Below, piece after piece: positions 17,033-30,238 of a stretch of DNA of 64,000 nt. Origin of the DNA: Paludibacter sp. (GTDB lineage: Bacteria > Bacteroidota > Bacteroidia > Bacteroidales > Paludibacteraceae); NCBI GenBank assembly GCA_028710895.1, contig JAQTTH010000009.1:124001-188000 (forward strand). The letters run 5' to 3'. The notes under the pieces are model-generated. The model searched no databases. It was not told the DNA's origin and was given only the letters and a program-made list of their open reading frames with translations. A program made the position numbers and the translations under genes. How positions within the stretch are numbered: the first letter of the stretch is position 1; every line of letters begins with the position of its first letter.

Positions 17033-18151
17033 ATGAATAAATTCAAACACATTCTATTTCTGTTTCTTTTTGTCAATAACGTTGGTGCAACCCCAAAATT
17101 GCCATCGAAGCAAGACGTGATAAAAACGATAGAGAAAGTGAATGAATACTGGCAAAGCACCAATCCAACACCCGGAAATGCGTTTTGGGATGTTGCAGCT
17201 TACCACACAGGAAATATGGAAGCCTATTTCCTGACAAAAAATGAAAAATTTCGGGAATATTCTGAAGCATGGGCATTGAAAAACGATTGGAAAGGGGCTA
17301 AGGGAACAGACAAATCGAAATGGAAGTATAAATACGGCGAAACTGCTGACCATGTACTTTTTGGCGACTGGCAAATCTGCTTTCAAACCTATATCGATTT
17401 ATACAATATTGCCCCCGACAGCAATAAGATTGCACGGCCCCGGGAAGTAATGGAATACGAAATGAGTATGCCTAACAATGATTTTTGGTGGTGGGCCGAT
17501 GGTCTTTACATGGTAATGCCTGTAATGACAAAAATGTATCAGCTAACTAAAAACCCTCTTTACCTGGACAAACTGAATGCGTATTTTGAATATTCAAAGA
17601 CTATCATGTACGATAAGGAAGCCAAATTGTTTTACCGCGATGCAAAGTATGTGTATCCTATGCATAAAAGTTTGAACGGGAAAAAAGACTTTTGGGCGCG
17701 TGGTGACGGATGGGTTTTTGCCGGATTGGCTAAGGTTTTAAAAGATATGCCTGCCGACTGTAAATATAGAAAAGCATTTGTGAAGCAATATAAAGTTATG
17801 GCCAAAGCAATACTAAAAGCTCAACAAAAAGAGGGTTATTGGACGCGAAGCATGCTCGATCCAAAGCATGCTCCCGGTTACGAAACAAGCGGAACAGCCT
17901 TTTTTACGTATGGATTGCTTTGGGGAATCAACAATCATATATTGAGTAAATGCCGGTATTTGCCTGCAGCAAAAAAAGGTTGGAACTATTTGTCCACCAT
18001 TGCATTGCAACCAACAGGAAAAATTGGTTACGTACAACCAATAGGAGAGAAAGCTATTCCGGGACAAGTTGTTGACGCGAACTCAACGGCAAACTTTGGA
18101 GTTGGTGCATTTTTATTAGCTGCCTGCGAAATGGCAAGATTTTCGAAATAA
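17033..18151 (+). CDS. GH105 unsaturated rhamnogalacturonyl hydrolase
   Basis: A 372-residue secreted protein with a signal peptide of about 19 residues (MNKFKHILFLFLFVNNVGA). The (alpha/alpha)6-barrel features of GH105 (YteR/RhiN) are present: KYGETADHVLFGDWQ, then NDFWWWADGLYM with the presumed catalytic D156, FWARGDGWVFAGL, and YETSGTAFFTYGLLWG. The family hydrolyses the unsaturated galacturonyl unit that a lyase leaves at the non-reducing end of rhamnogalacturonan or pectin fragments. The ATG at 17033 is chosen because the upstream 21 residues (from 16970) lie between promoter and signal peptide and are not hydrophobic. It is the first gene of a four-gene plus-strand operon and is preceded by the shared operator-promoter. 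Confidence 0.9.
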   Translation: MNKFKHILFLFLFVNNVGATPKLPSKQDVIKTIEKVNEYWQSTNPTPGNAFWDVAAYHTGNMEAYFLTKNEKFREYSEAWALKNDWKGAKGTDKSKWKYKYGETADHVLFGDWQICFQTYIDLYNIAPDSNKIARPREVMEYEMSMPNNDFWWWADGLYMVMPVMTKMYQLTKNPLYLDKLNAYFEYSKTIMYDKEAKLFYRDAKYVYPMHKSLNGKKDFWARGDGWVFAGLAKVLKDMPADCKYRKAFVKQYKVMAKAILKAQQKEGYWTRSMLDPKHAPGYETSGTAFFTYGLLWGINNHILSKCRYLPAAKKGWNYLSTIALQPTGKIGYVQPIGEKAIPGQVVDANSTANFGVGAFLLAACEMARFSK

Positions 18152-18227
18152 AGAGATTATTTTAAGGTATAAAGAAAGATTGAAGAATCGGCAGAACAAA
18201 TTAGGTCGATTGAAAATTGAAAGAATT

Positions 18228-20570
18228 ATGAGCAAACACATTTTGTCAATATTACTGGCATTAGTACTATCAGTTGGTCTATCAAGTGCACAACAAGTAC
18301 AAAACGGCGATTTTGCAGCCGGAAAAAACGAGTTTACACTGAATGGAAAACCATTTATCATTCGTGCAGGTGAAATTCACTACAGTCGCATTCCAAAAGC
18401 ATATTGGGATCACCGCATCAAATTGGCCAAAGCCATGGGAATGAATACTGTGTGTATCTATTTATTTTGGAATTATCACGAACAGGAACAGGGTGTATTT
18501 GATTTCAGCGGCGAGAAAGATGTAGCTGAATTCGTTCGATTGATTCAAAAAAATGGCATGTATTGCATTCTTCGCCCGGGACCATACGTATGTGCCGAAT
18601 GGGATATGGGTGGTCTGCCCTGGTGGTTGCTTAAAAAGAAAGACTTGAAAGTTCGTCGCCGTTCCGACGAATTCTTTATGGACCGTGTAAAAATCTACCT
18701 CAATGAAGTTGGCAAACAACTTGCTCCCCTTCAAATTCAAAACGGTGGACCTATCATTATGGTTCAGGTGGAAAATGAATATGGAACCTGGGGCGATGAC
18801 CAGAAATATATGGAAATTATGCGCGATAACTTACGCGAAGTTGGGTTTAATAAAGCTCAGTTGTTACGTTGCGACTGGTCTTCTAACTTTTACCGTTATA
18901 AATTGGATGGTGCTGTAAACGCATTGAATTTTGGAGCAGGTTCAAATATCGACGATCAATTCAGAAAGTTCAAAGAAGTAAATCCTACATCGCCCTTGAT
19001 GTGCGGGGAGTACTGGACAGGCTGGTTCGATCAATGGGGTCGACCACACGAAACACGCAATATCAGCAGCTTTATCGGAAGTCTGAAAGACATGATGGAT
19101 CGTAAAATTTCTTTCAGTCTGTACATGGCTCATGGTGGAACTTCATTTGGTCAATGGGCGGGAGCTAATGCACCAGCTTATGCACCAACTACTTCTTCAT
19201 ACGATTACAATGCACCGATTGATGAGGGTGGAAATCCAACGGATAAGTTTTATGCTATTCGTGATTTATTGAAAAACTACTTACAGGAAGGTGAGACTTT
19301 ACCTGAGATTCCGGCAAACCCGGAGAAAACGATTACAATTCCGGCTATTACTTTCAAACAAACAGCTAACCTGTTTGAAAACCTGCCTGCTGCAAAACAA
19401 ACAGAGAACATTCAGCCGATGGAATTTTTCGATCAGGGCTGGGGTTCCATTCTTTACCGAAAACAAATTTCGGCTTGCGATCACAAACAAAAACTGATTA
19501 TCCGTGATGTTCACGACTGGGCAATCGTTTATATCAATGGAAAAGCTATCGGAAAACTGGATCGTCGTCGCGGTGAAAACACGATTGAGTTACCAATACT
19601 AAAATCAAAAGCCCGTTTGGACATTTTGGTTGAGGGTATGGGACGCGTGAATTATGGCGAAGCAATTATCGATCGCAAAGGTATTACCGATAAAGTACTA
19701 TTGTCGGATGGAAAAACGGAAACTGAACTTAAAAACTGGTCGGTTTACAATTTCCCTGTCGACTATAATTCTCAGCTGAAAGCAAAATTCCAAAACAAAA
19801 TGGCTACAGGACCAGCCTGGTATAAAGCTACTTTCGAATTAACCGAAACAGGTTATACCTACCTCAATATGAGTGCCTGGGGCAAAGGAATGGTTTGGGT
19901 AAACGGTCATAATCTGGGACGTTTCTGGAAAATAGGACCAACACAAACGCTTTGTGTTCCGGGTTGTTTCCTGAAAAAAGGAGCAAATGAAATTATTGTA
20001 TTTGATCTCGACAAACAACCAGCAAACACCATCTCAGGTTTGAATCACGCAATATTGGATGTAATAGGGAAAGATGATTCACAACAACACAAAGCAGCAA
20101 AAAGTCTGAATTTAAATGGTAAAAATCCGGTTGTTGCAGGAACGCTTGCTGCCGGAAGCGGTTGGAAAACTGTGAATCTGGATGAAACAACTACCGGGCG
20201 TTACTTTTGCTTCGAAGCATTAAACGCCCAGGATGCAAACGACAATTCCAGTTCCATAGCCGAATTTGAGATACTTGGGGAAGATGGAAAAGCGATTTCA
20301 TCCATCAACTGGAAAGTAGTTTTTGTGGATAGCGAAGAAACAACAAAGGCAGCTAACGGTGCTGATAAATTATTCGATATTCAGGAATCCATTATTTGGC
20401 AAACAAAAATTGGCGACAAAACAAGTCATCCGCATCAAATTGTTATTGATATGGGCAAAGACATAAATGTAAAGGGATTCCGTATTTTACCTCGCTCGGA
20501 TAAAAGCATAAAAGGAATTGTAAAAGATTACCGTTTTTATCTTGAAAAAAGTGCTTTCAAATTCCAATAA
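18228..20570 (+). CDS. GH35 beta-galactosidase
   Basis: A 780-residue secreted enzyme with a signal peptide (1-21, ending SSAQ). GH35 landmarks are RAGEIHYSRIPKAYWDHRI, RPGPYVCAEWDMGGLPWWL, the acid/base E184 in VQVENEYGTWG and the nucleophile E261 in MCGEYWTGWFDQWG. After the barrel come the jelly-roll domains typical of bacterial GH35 and a C-terminal discoidin-like (F5/8 type C) region of ~150 residues ending RILPRSDKSIKGIVKDYRF. It removes terminal beta-galactose, here probably from galactan or arabinogalactan side chains. The ATG at 18228 is preferred to a TTG at 18180, because the signal peptide starts there. It follows GH105 by 76 bases. Confidence 0.92.
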   Translation: MSKHILSILLALVLSVGLSSAQQVQNGDFAAGKNEFTLNGKPFIIRAGEIHYSRIPKAYWDHRIKLAKAMGMNTVCIYLFWNYHEQEQGVFDFSGEKDVAEFVRLIQKNGMYCILRPGPYVCAEWDMGGLPWWLLKKKDLKVRRRSDEFFMDRVKIYLNEVGKQLAPLQIQNGGPIIMVQVENEYGTWGDDQKYMEIMRDNLREVGFNKAQLLRCDWSSNFYRYKLDGAVNALNFGAGSNIDDQFRKFKEVNPTSPLMCGEYWTGWFDQWGRPHETRNISSFIGSLKDMMDRKISFSLYMAHGGTSFGQWAGANAPAYAPTTSSYDYNAPIDEGGNPTDKFYAIRDLLKNYLQEGETLPEIPANPEKTITIPAITFKQTANLFENLPAAKQTENIQPMEFFDQGWGSILYRKQISACDHKQKLIIRDVHDWAIVYINGKAIGKLDRRRGENTIELPILKSKARLDILVEGMGRVNYGEAIIDRKGITDKVLLSDGKTETELKNWSVYNFPVDYNSQLKAKFQNKMATGPAWYKATFELTETGYTYLNMSAWGKGMVWVNGHNLGRFWKIGPTQTLCVPGCFLKKGANEIIVFDLDKQPANTISGLNHAILDVIGKDDSQQHKAAKSLNLNGKNPVVAGTLAAGSGWKTVNLDETTTGRYFCFEALNAQDANDNSSSIAEFEILGEDGKAISSINWKVVFVDSEETTKAANGADKLFDIQESIIWQTKIGDKTSHPHQIVIDMGKDINVKGFRILPRSDKSIKGIVKDYRFYLEKSAFKFQ

Positions 20571-20596
20571 TCATATTATTTTTGCTTATCAGTAAT

Positions 20597-20642
20597 TACT
20601 TTTGTGAGATGTTTTAAAAGGAAGAAATTCGTTTTAAAACAT
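20597..20642 (+). promoter_or_regulatory. Possible internal promoter and hairpin before the double GH43 gene
   Basis: TACTTTTG (20597-20604) fits the -7 consensus. Five bases on, ATGTTTTAAAA (20609-20619) and TTTTAAAACAT (20632-20642) form a perfect 11-bp inverted repeat with a 12-base loop, about 65 bases before the ATG at 20707. It could be a leader hairpin or a binding site. No good TTTG is seen upstream at the right distance. Confidence 0.35.
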
Positions 20643-20706
20643 TTCCATTTTAAAATATCCGTATAAATCTACATTAAAAAATTACCTATTCAAAAAAAAC
20701 ACAACG

Positions 20707-22908
20707 ATGTTATTCAAAAACAAAAAACTATGGCTTTGCCTTTGTGTAGCTTTAACTACATTATTATCAACCAGTAATGCACAGAATGTAGCTGATCAGA
20801 AAACAAAAACCGGACTTTGTTGCAAGAAAGATAATTGTAGCGCTTATCTTTTTGTTTACTTCACTGGCAATCAAAAAGAAGAAGAACAAATTCGTTTTGC
20901 ATTAAGCGACGATGGTTATAATTTCAAAGCCTTGAATCACGACAAGCCTGTTGTAAGTTCAAAGGCAATAAGTTTAACGGGTGGTGTTCGCGATCCACAT
21001 ATTTTGCGTGGAGTGGATGGAAAAACCTTTTACATGGTTGTTACAGACATGGTTTCGGCCAATGGATGGAGTTCGAACCGCGGCATGGTATTGCTAAAAT
21101 CGACCGACCTCATTCACTGGACTTCAAAAGCGATTAATATTCCTGACGTTTTCCCAACAGAGTTTGGCGATGTACTTCGTGTTTGGGCACCACAAACCAT
21201 CTACGATCCTGCAGCGAAAAAGTATATGGTTTACTTTTCGATGCTAAAAAGTACTGCCGGAGACTATGATAAAATCTATTATAGTTATGTAAACAAAGAC
21301 TTTACAGCATTAGAAACAGTTCCAAAACAATTGTTTTTCAGCCCTGATAACAAAGCCTGCATCGATGGCGATATCGTTTATAATAATGGTAAATATCATT
21401 TGTTCTTCAAAACTGAAGGTCATGGCAACGGCATCAAAAAAGCAACTGCTGATAAGTTGACTGGCGAATGGACTTTGGGAGACAAATACCTGCAACAAAC
21501 CACAAGTCCTGTGGAAGGTGCAGGAGTTTTCAAACTGAACAACTCAAACGATTGGATTTTGATGTACGATATGTACACGAGTGGTCGTTACCAGTTCACC
21601 CGCAGTTCCAACCTGGAAGATTTCAAGGTAATAGATCAGGATGTAACAATGGACTTTCATCCACGTCATGGAACCGTATTGCCCATCACTACCAAAGAAG
21701 CAAACCGACTTAGAACGAATTGGACAACTGCCAGCGATATTTTTGAATCAGCTCAATCAACCGAAATCAGAAAAATCAATATCAATGTAGATGTTGCAGC
21801 TAAAAAAGTAACATTTCCTGTTTCTACAACTACGAATTTAAGCTCATTCAATCCTGATTTCAAAACGTATAACGGAATAGAAATCAAGCCAAACACTGCT
21901 GTTGATTTCACGAAAGGACCTGTAAACTATACAATAAAAATTGCGGGTAAAACAGAGAATTATAGTGCCGAAGCTGTAAAAAACCACAATCCTGTATTGA
22001 ATGGTTTTTATGCCGATCCGGAAATTCTGTATGCTGAAAAAACCGGAAAGTTTTATATTTATCCAACGAGTGATGGATTTACCGGCTGGTCGGGAACTTA
22101 TTTCAAGTGCTTTTCATCCAATAACTTAGTCGATTGGAATGACGAAGGTAAAATTCTCCAGTTAGGTCAAGATGTAACCTGGGCAAACCGCAATGCCTGG
22201 GCGCCGTGCATTGTGGAAAAGAAAATCAACGGTCAGTACAAATATTTCTACTATTTTTCGGCTGCTCAGAAAATTGGTGTAGCTGTTTCGGATAATCCTA
22301 CCGGACCATTTATTGATTTGGGAAAACCATTAATCGACAGCAAACCTGAGGGTGTAAAAGGTGGTCAGACTATCGATCAGGATGTATTTACCGATCCAAA
22401 AACAGGTAAAAGTTATCTGTATTGGGGTAACGGTTTTATGGCCGGAGCCGAACTAAACGACGACATGACTTCCATCAAACAGGAAACCCTGACCATTTTG
22501 AAACCCGATAACACTTTCCGCGAAGGAACTTATGTTTTTTATCGCAATGGAGTTTATTACTTTATGTGGTCGGAAGATGACACTCGAAGTGTGAATTACC
22601 GTGTACGCTATGCGACATCAACATCTCCACTGGGAGAATTCACAATTCCTCAAAATAACCTCGTAATTGCAAAAGATAAAGATGCCGGCATCTTTGGAAC
22701 CGGACATAATTCGGTTGTACAAATTCCGGGTAAAGATGAATGGTATATTGTTTATCATCGTCTTAATTATCCAAAAGGAATTACTCAGGGCGATGCAGCT
22801 GGTTATAACCGCGAAGTATGTATTGACCGAATGGAATTCAATGCGGATGGAAGCATCAAGCAGGTAACACCAACTCATAAGGGGATTGAACCAATCAATT
22901 TGAAGTAA
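20707..22908 (+). CDS. Double GH43 enzyme (two catalytic domains)
   Basis: A 733-residue secreted protein with a signal peptide (~1-25). The first GH43 propeller (~45-345) shows TGGVRDPHIL, CIDGDIV and SPVEGAGV as base, pKa-modulating Asp and acid. It is closely related to the GH43 domain of the T9SS gene at 9491, sharing SAYLFVYFTGN and AVTDMVSANGW-like blocks. A linker of ~60 residues leads to a second GH43 domain (~430-733) with NGFYADPEIL, TIDQDVFTDP and REGTYVFY. Both triads look complete, so this is probably a two-specificity enzyme, for example arabinofuranosidase plus another arabino- or xylo-/galactosidase; the order of specificities cannot be told. The stop is 13 bases before the GH51 gene. 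Confidence 0.88.
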   Translation: MLFKNKKLWLCLCVALTTLLSTSNAQNVADQKTKTGLCCKKDNCSAYLFVYFTGNQKEEEQIRFALSDDGYNFKALNHDKPVVSSKAISLTGGVRDPHILRGVDGKTFYMVVTDMVSANGWSSNRGMVLLKSTDLIHWTSKAINIPDVFPTEFGDVLRVWAPQTIYDPAAKKYMVYFSMLKSTAGDYDKIYYSYVNKDFTALETVPKQLFFSPDNKACIDGDIVYNNGKYHLFFKTEGHGNGIKKATADKLTGEWTLGDKYLQQTTSPVEGAGVFKLNNSNDWILMYDMYTSGRYQFTRSSNLEDFKVIDQDVTMDFHPRHGTVLPITTKEANRLRTNWTTASDIFESAQSTEIRKININVDVAAKKVTFPVSTTTNLSSFNPDFKTYNGIEIKPNTAVDFTKGPVNYTIKIAGKTENYSAEAVKNHNPVLNGFYADPEILYAEKTGKFYIYPTSDGFTGWSGTYFKCFSSNNLVDWNDEGKILQLGQDVTWANRNAWAPCIVEKKINGQYKYFYYFSAAQKIGVAVSDNPTGPFIDLGKPLIDSKPEGVKGGQTIDQDVFTDPKTGKSYLYWGNGFMAGAELNDDMTSIKQETLTILKPDNTFREGTYVFYRNGVYYFMWSEDDTRSVNYRVRYATSTSPLGEFTIPQNNLVIAKDKDAGIFGTGHNSVVQIPGKDEWYIVYHRLNYPKGITQGDAAGYNREVCIDRMEFNADGSIKQVTPTHKGIEPINLK

Positions 22909-22921
22909 TAAATCACAAACC

Positions 22922-24853
22922 ATGAGAATCAAATCGTTACTATTTCTGTTCGTATTGACTTGCCTTACGCTTCAGGCTCAACAGAAGAAACAAATCAGTC
23001 CCGATTTAATTGGTGTTTTTTTCGAAGACATTAATTATGCTGCCGATGGCGGTTTATATGCCGAACTCATTCAAAATCGTTCTTTCGAATACAATCCTGC
23101 AGAACGAAAAAGTTGGAATTCATTCACAGCCTGGGAATATGTAACCGAAGGCTATGGCTATGGAAATATTTCGGTTGAAACAAGTTCACCGGTGCATCCA
23201 AACAATCCACATTATGTTGTAATTAATGTTGAAGAAACCGGGTTGAATGGAATCGGGTTGAAAAATCAGGGCTTTGACGGCATACCCGTAAAAGCGGGCG
23301 AAAAATATCAGTTTTCAATCTTTCTCAAACAACTTGAAGGCATTTCGATACCCATTAATGTAAAGCTGATTGGTAAAAAAGGAACTGTTTTAGGCGAGGT
23401 CAGCTTTAATTCTGATTCAAAAGAATGGAAAAAATACCAGTCTGAAATCACGGTAAGTGAAACACAGGATAGTGCAAGTCTGCTGGTATTAGCAAAGGGT
23501 AAGGGCAAAATTGCGATAGATAATGTTTCCTTATTTCCACAAAACACGTTTAAAAATCGTTCCAATGGACTTCGGGCAGATTTAGCTCAAACCATCGCCG
23601 ATTTGAAACCTAAATTTATGCGTTTTCCGGGTGGTTGCCTTGTTCATGGCGACGGATTAGGAAATATGTATCGCTGGAAAAACACGATTGGTCCTGTAGA
23701 ACAGCGTATCGAACAACGCAATATCTGGGGTTATCATCAAACTGCCGGACTTGGATACTTTGAATATTTTCAGTTTTGCGAAGATATGGGTGCGAAACCA
23801 CTGCCGGTAGTTCCTGTCGGTGTGAGTTGCCAAAACTCAGGTGGTACCTGGCGAATTGGTGGAACCGGACAAAAAGGAATTCCACAAGCTCAAATGCCGG
23901 ATTATGTTCAGGAAGTGTTGGATTTAATTGAATGGGCAAATGGACCTGTAAGCTCTACCTGGGGAGCTAAACGGGCAGAAGCCGGACACCCAAAATCGTT
24001 CAATCTTGAATACATTGGCATTGGTAACGAAGATAAAATTACTCCTGAGTTTAAGGAGCGATTTAAGATGATTTACGATGTGGTAAAAGTGAAATATCCA
24101 CACATAAAAGTTATTGGAACTGTAGGACCAGCACCTGACGGGGACGATTTTGAACAAGGTTGGAAATTCGCCAATCAGGAAAATGTGCCCATGGTCGACG
24201 AGCATTATTATATGAAACCAACCTGGTTTATTGCAAATCAAAAACGCTATGATACCTATGACCGAACTAAATCAAAGGTCTATCTCGGCGAATATGCATC
24301 GCAGGGCAATACACTTTTCAACGCTATTGCTGAAGCTGCTTACATTACATCGCTTGAGCGGAATGGCGATGTGGTTCAGTTAGCTTCCTATGCCCCGCTA
24401 CTGGCAAAAGCAGGACATACTCAGTGGAATCCGGATATGATTTACTTCAACAATACATCTATCTACAAAACACCAAATTATTACGCACAACAATTGTTTT
24501 CTGTCAATCACGGAGATTCATATTATCAAAATGTGATAGCTCCTGTAACCAGTCGGGCTGATTCTACCATGGCCTATTCATGTGTGAGAGACAGTAAAAG
24601 TGGCGATGTCGTTTTAAAGCTTGTCAATTGCGGTAAAACTGCCCAAAAATTCAAAATCGATTTATCTCAATTTAAGAATTTAGGAAATAAAGCTATTGTG
24701 AGTGTACTCTCCGGTGCTGCAGAAGCAAAAAATAGCTTCGAAAATCCAAATAACATTGCACCAGTCATTTCTGATTTCAAGGCAGGAAAAAACTTCAGTT
24801 ATAATGTTCAACCGATTTCATTGACTGTAATTAGAGTTAAAAGTACGAAATAA
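22922..24853 (+). CDS. GH51 alpha-L-arabinofuranosidase
   Basis: A 643-residue secreted enzyme with a signal peptide (1-20, ending LQAQ). It has GVFFEDINYAADGGLYAELI (31-50), a jelly-roll domain (~55-205), KFMRFPGGCLVHGDGLG, the acid/base E370 in YIGIGNEDKI and the nucleophile E457 in YLGEYASQGN. It releases terminal arabinofuranose from arabinan or arabinogalactan. Unlike the paralogue at 11971 it has no inserted domain and no T9SS sorting domain, so it is probably periplasmic. It is the last gene of the operon, followed by a strong terminator. Confidence 0.93.
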   Translation: MRIKSLLFLFVLTCLTLQAQQKKQISPDLIGVFFEDINYAADGGLYAELIQNRSFEYNPAERKSWNSFTAWEYVTEGYGYGNISVETSSPVHPNNPHYVVINVEETGLNGIGLKNQGFDGIPVKAGEKYQFSIFLKQLEGISIPINVKLIGKKGTVLGEVSFNSDSKEWKKYQSEITVSETQDSASLLVLAKGKGKIAIDNVSLFPQNTFKNRSNGLRADLAQTIADLKPKFMRFPGGCLVHGDGLGNMYRWKNTIGPVEQRIEQRNIWGYHQTAGLGYFEYFQFCEDMGAKPLPVVPVGVSCQNSGGTWRIGGTGQKGIPQAQMPDYVQEVLDLIEWANGPVSSTWGAKRAEAGHPKSFNLEYIGIGNEDKITPEFKERFKMIYDVVKVKYPHIKVIGTVGPAPDGDDFEQGWKFANQENVPMVDEHYYMKPTWFIANQKRYDTYDRTKSKVYLGEYASQGNTLFNAIAEAAYITSLERNGDVVQLASYAPLLAKAGHTQWNPDMIYFNNTSIYKTPNYYAQQLFSVNHGDSYYQNVIAPVTSRADSTMAYSCVRDSKSGDVVLKLVNCGKTAQKFKIDLSQFKNLGNKAIVSVLSGAAEAKNSFENPNNIAPVISDFKAGKNFSYNVQPISLTVIRVKSTK

Positions 24854-24874
24854 GATACACTATATACAAATTCG

Positions 24875-24913
24875 AAACGGCTAAACAACAACTGATTGTT
24901 TAGCCGTTTTATT
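24875..24913 (+). terminator. Terminator of the GH105-GH51 operon
   Basis: AAACGGCTAAACAA and TTGTTTAGCCGTTT form a perfect 14-bp stem with a 7-base loop, followed by TATTTT. It lies 21 bases after the GH51 stop codon. Confidence 0.9.
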
Positions 24914-24933
24914 TTGGTCATTTTTCACTCATT

Positions 24934-24980
24934 ATTGAACGAATTGTTCCCATCAAAACAGCATTAGTTTTCTAATTTTG
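24934..24980 (+). promoter_or_regulatory. Promoter of the GH43-GH2 operon with shared operator
   Basis: ATTGAACGAATTGT (24934-24947) is 39 bases before the -7 element TAATTTTG (24973-24980), the same geometry as at 16894-16940, with 13 of 14 identical positions. It lies 85 bases before the ATG at 25032. Confidence 0.6.
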
Positions 24981-25031
24981 TATCATTCAAAAATAGGATA
25001 GAAAAGATTTAAAAACTATTGATTCGAAAAG

Positions 25032-29176
<4,145 letters not shown>

Positions 29177-29195
29177 ATCCTATTCATTTTGATTT

Positions 29196-29236
29196 AAAAA
29201 GTCCTCATCAGTATAAAAACTAGTGAGGACTTTTTT
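29196..29236 (+). terminator. Terminator of the GH43-GH2 operon
   Basis: AAAAAGTCCTCATCAGT and ACTAGTGAGGACTTTTTT pair with one mismatch and end in T6. It lies 20 bases after the GH2 stop codon. Confidence 0.9.
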
Positions 29237-29240
29237 CTAT

Positions 29241-29280
29241 AAAAAAAGCATCAAATGCCAATGCATCGATGCTTAATTTT
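29241..29280 (-). terminator. Terminator of the sigma/anti-sigma operon
   Basis: AAGCATC (29246-29252) and GATGCTT (29268-29274) pair. On the minus strand the stem is followed by TTTTTTTATAG and on the plus strand by AATTTTCTTTTTT, so it may work both ways. Confidence 0.75.
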
Positions 29281-29326
29281 CTTTTTTACAAAAACTGATA
29301 CCTGATATTCTTTCTAAATTCTATTT

Positions 29327-29584
29327 CTAATTCATTACAGAAATATTACATTCCTCAAAAATTCTCATTTTTATAGCCAAAGCTTCAAAAGCAGGCATTG
29401 GAATAAAATCTTCTTCACCAAGTAAGATTCGTTTTGCTTCGTCAGCATACGGAATCTGATCGGGATTATTTTTAAAGAACTTCTCCCAAACCTCAATAAG
29501 TGAAGTTGTAGGTTCAATCACATAATTAACGAAACTGTCGCTAACAAGAAATTCTTCTACCTTTTTATTTAATTTTATATTCAC
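29327..29584 (-). CDS. Minimal FecR-like anti-sigma factor (cytoplasmic domain only)
   Basis: An 85-residue soluble protein. EEFLVSDSFVNYVIEPTTSL, then EVWEKFFKNNPDQ and YADEAKRILLG, follow the N-terminal pattern of Bacteroidota FecR-type anti-sigma factors, in which a short helical domain binds the ECF sigma factor. The transmembrane helix and periplasmic signalling half found in full FecR proteins (about 300 or more residues) are missing, and no remnant follows before the terminator at 29241. The start is GTG at 29584, because an in-frame TGA lies two codons upstream and the only later Met would cut into the conserved part. It follows the sigma gene by 75 bases. This is a truncated or naturally minimal regulator. 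Confidence 0.65.
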   Translation of the reverse strand: MNIKLNKKVEEFLVSDSFVNYVIEPTTSLIEVWEKFFKNNPDQIPYADEAKRILLGEEDFIPMPAFEALAIKMRIFEECNISVMN

Positions 29585-29659
29585 GTTTCAATGTATTAAC
29601 TACTAAGGAAACGCTAAACATCAGAAATTGTACTCAAAAAAGTTCTATATTTCAATACT

Positions 29660-30238
29660 TTAACTTGCACACGTGCGCAATTTACTCATACCACGATGAA
29701 TCAAATTGCGAACCGATTGGTAATTCATTTCAAGGATAACACAAATGTCTTCGTATTTCTTTTCCTCAATATAATATAATACAATAGCTTTCCGTTGACG
29801 GGGTGATAACTGATCGAGCATTCTGCTTACAAAAGCATTATTCATTTGCTCACTTTCATTCGCAATATAGTCATTCTCAACATGATCAGGAGAAATTGTA
29901 TCTAACTCTTCTACAGCTACATCGGACAAGTGAATACGTTTGCGACTTTCGTCACATAACTTATTCTTCAAGGAAATCAACAAATAGGATTTGAAGTTCA
30001 ATACTCCGTCCAATTCAGTTCTTTTATTATATATCTTGATAAAAACTTCTTGAATACAATCTTTCAACAGTTCTACATCGGTTGTCAGACGATATCCATA
30101 ATTATAAAGCATATTTACATGCAAATCGTATAACTTAGAAAATGCAGTGGCATTACCTTGCTTAAATTCATTAAACAGTTGTGCTGATTTAGCATCAGAA
30201 TCTGCATAAGACGATTTCTTCAAGTAGTTTTGTTCCAT
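29660..30238 (-). CDS. ECF RNA polymerase sigma factor (FecI-like)
   Basis: A 192-residue protein starting MEQNYLKKSSYAD. Region 2 is seen in FSKLYDLHVNMLYNYGYRLT and DCIQEVFIKIYNKR. Region 4 is seen in LDQLSPRQRKAIVLYYIEEK followed by YEDICVILEMNYQSVRNLIH. This is the usual build of Bacteroidota ECF sigma factors that work with FecR-type anti-sigma factors. The ATG at 30238 is chosen, because an upstream frame to 30295 adds 19 hydrophobic residues that are unusual for this family. It is first in a two-gene unit with the mini anti-sigma factor. Its targets cannot be deduced; nearby polysaccharide genes are possible. Confidence 0.88.
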   Translation of the reverse strand: MEQNYLKKSSYADSDAKSAQLFNEFKQGNATAFSKLYDLHVNMLYNYGYRLTTDVELLKDCIQEVFIKIYNKRTELDGVLNFKSYLLISLKNKLCDESRKRIHLSDVAVEELDTISPDHVENDYIANESEQMNNAFVSRMLDQLSPRQRKAIVLYYIEEKKYEDICVILEMNYQSVRNLIHRGMSKLRTCAS

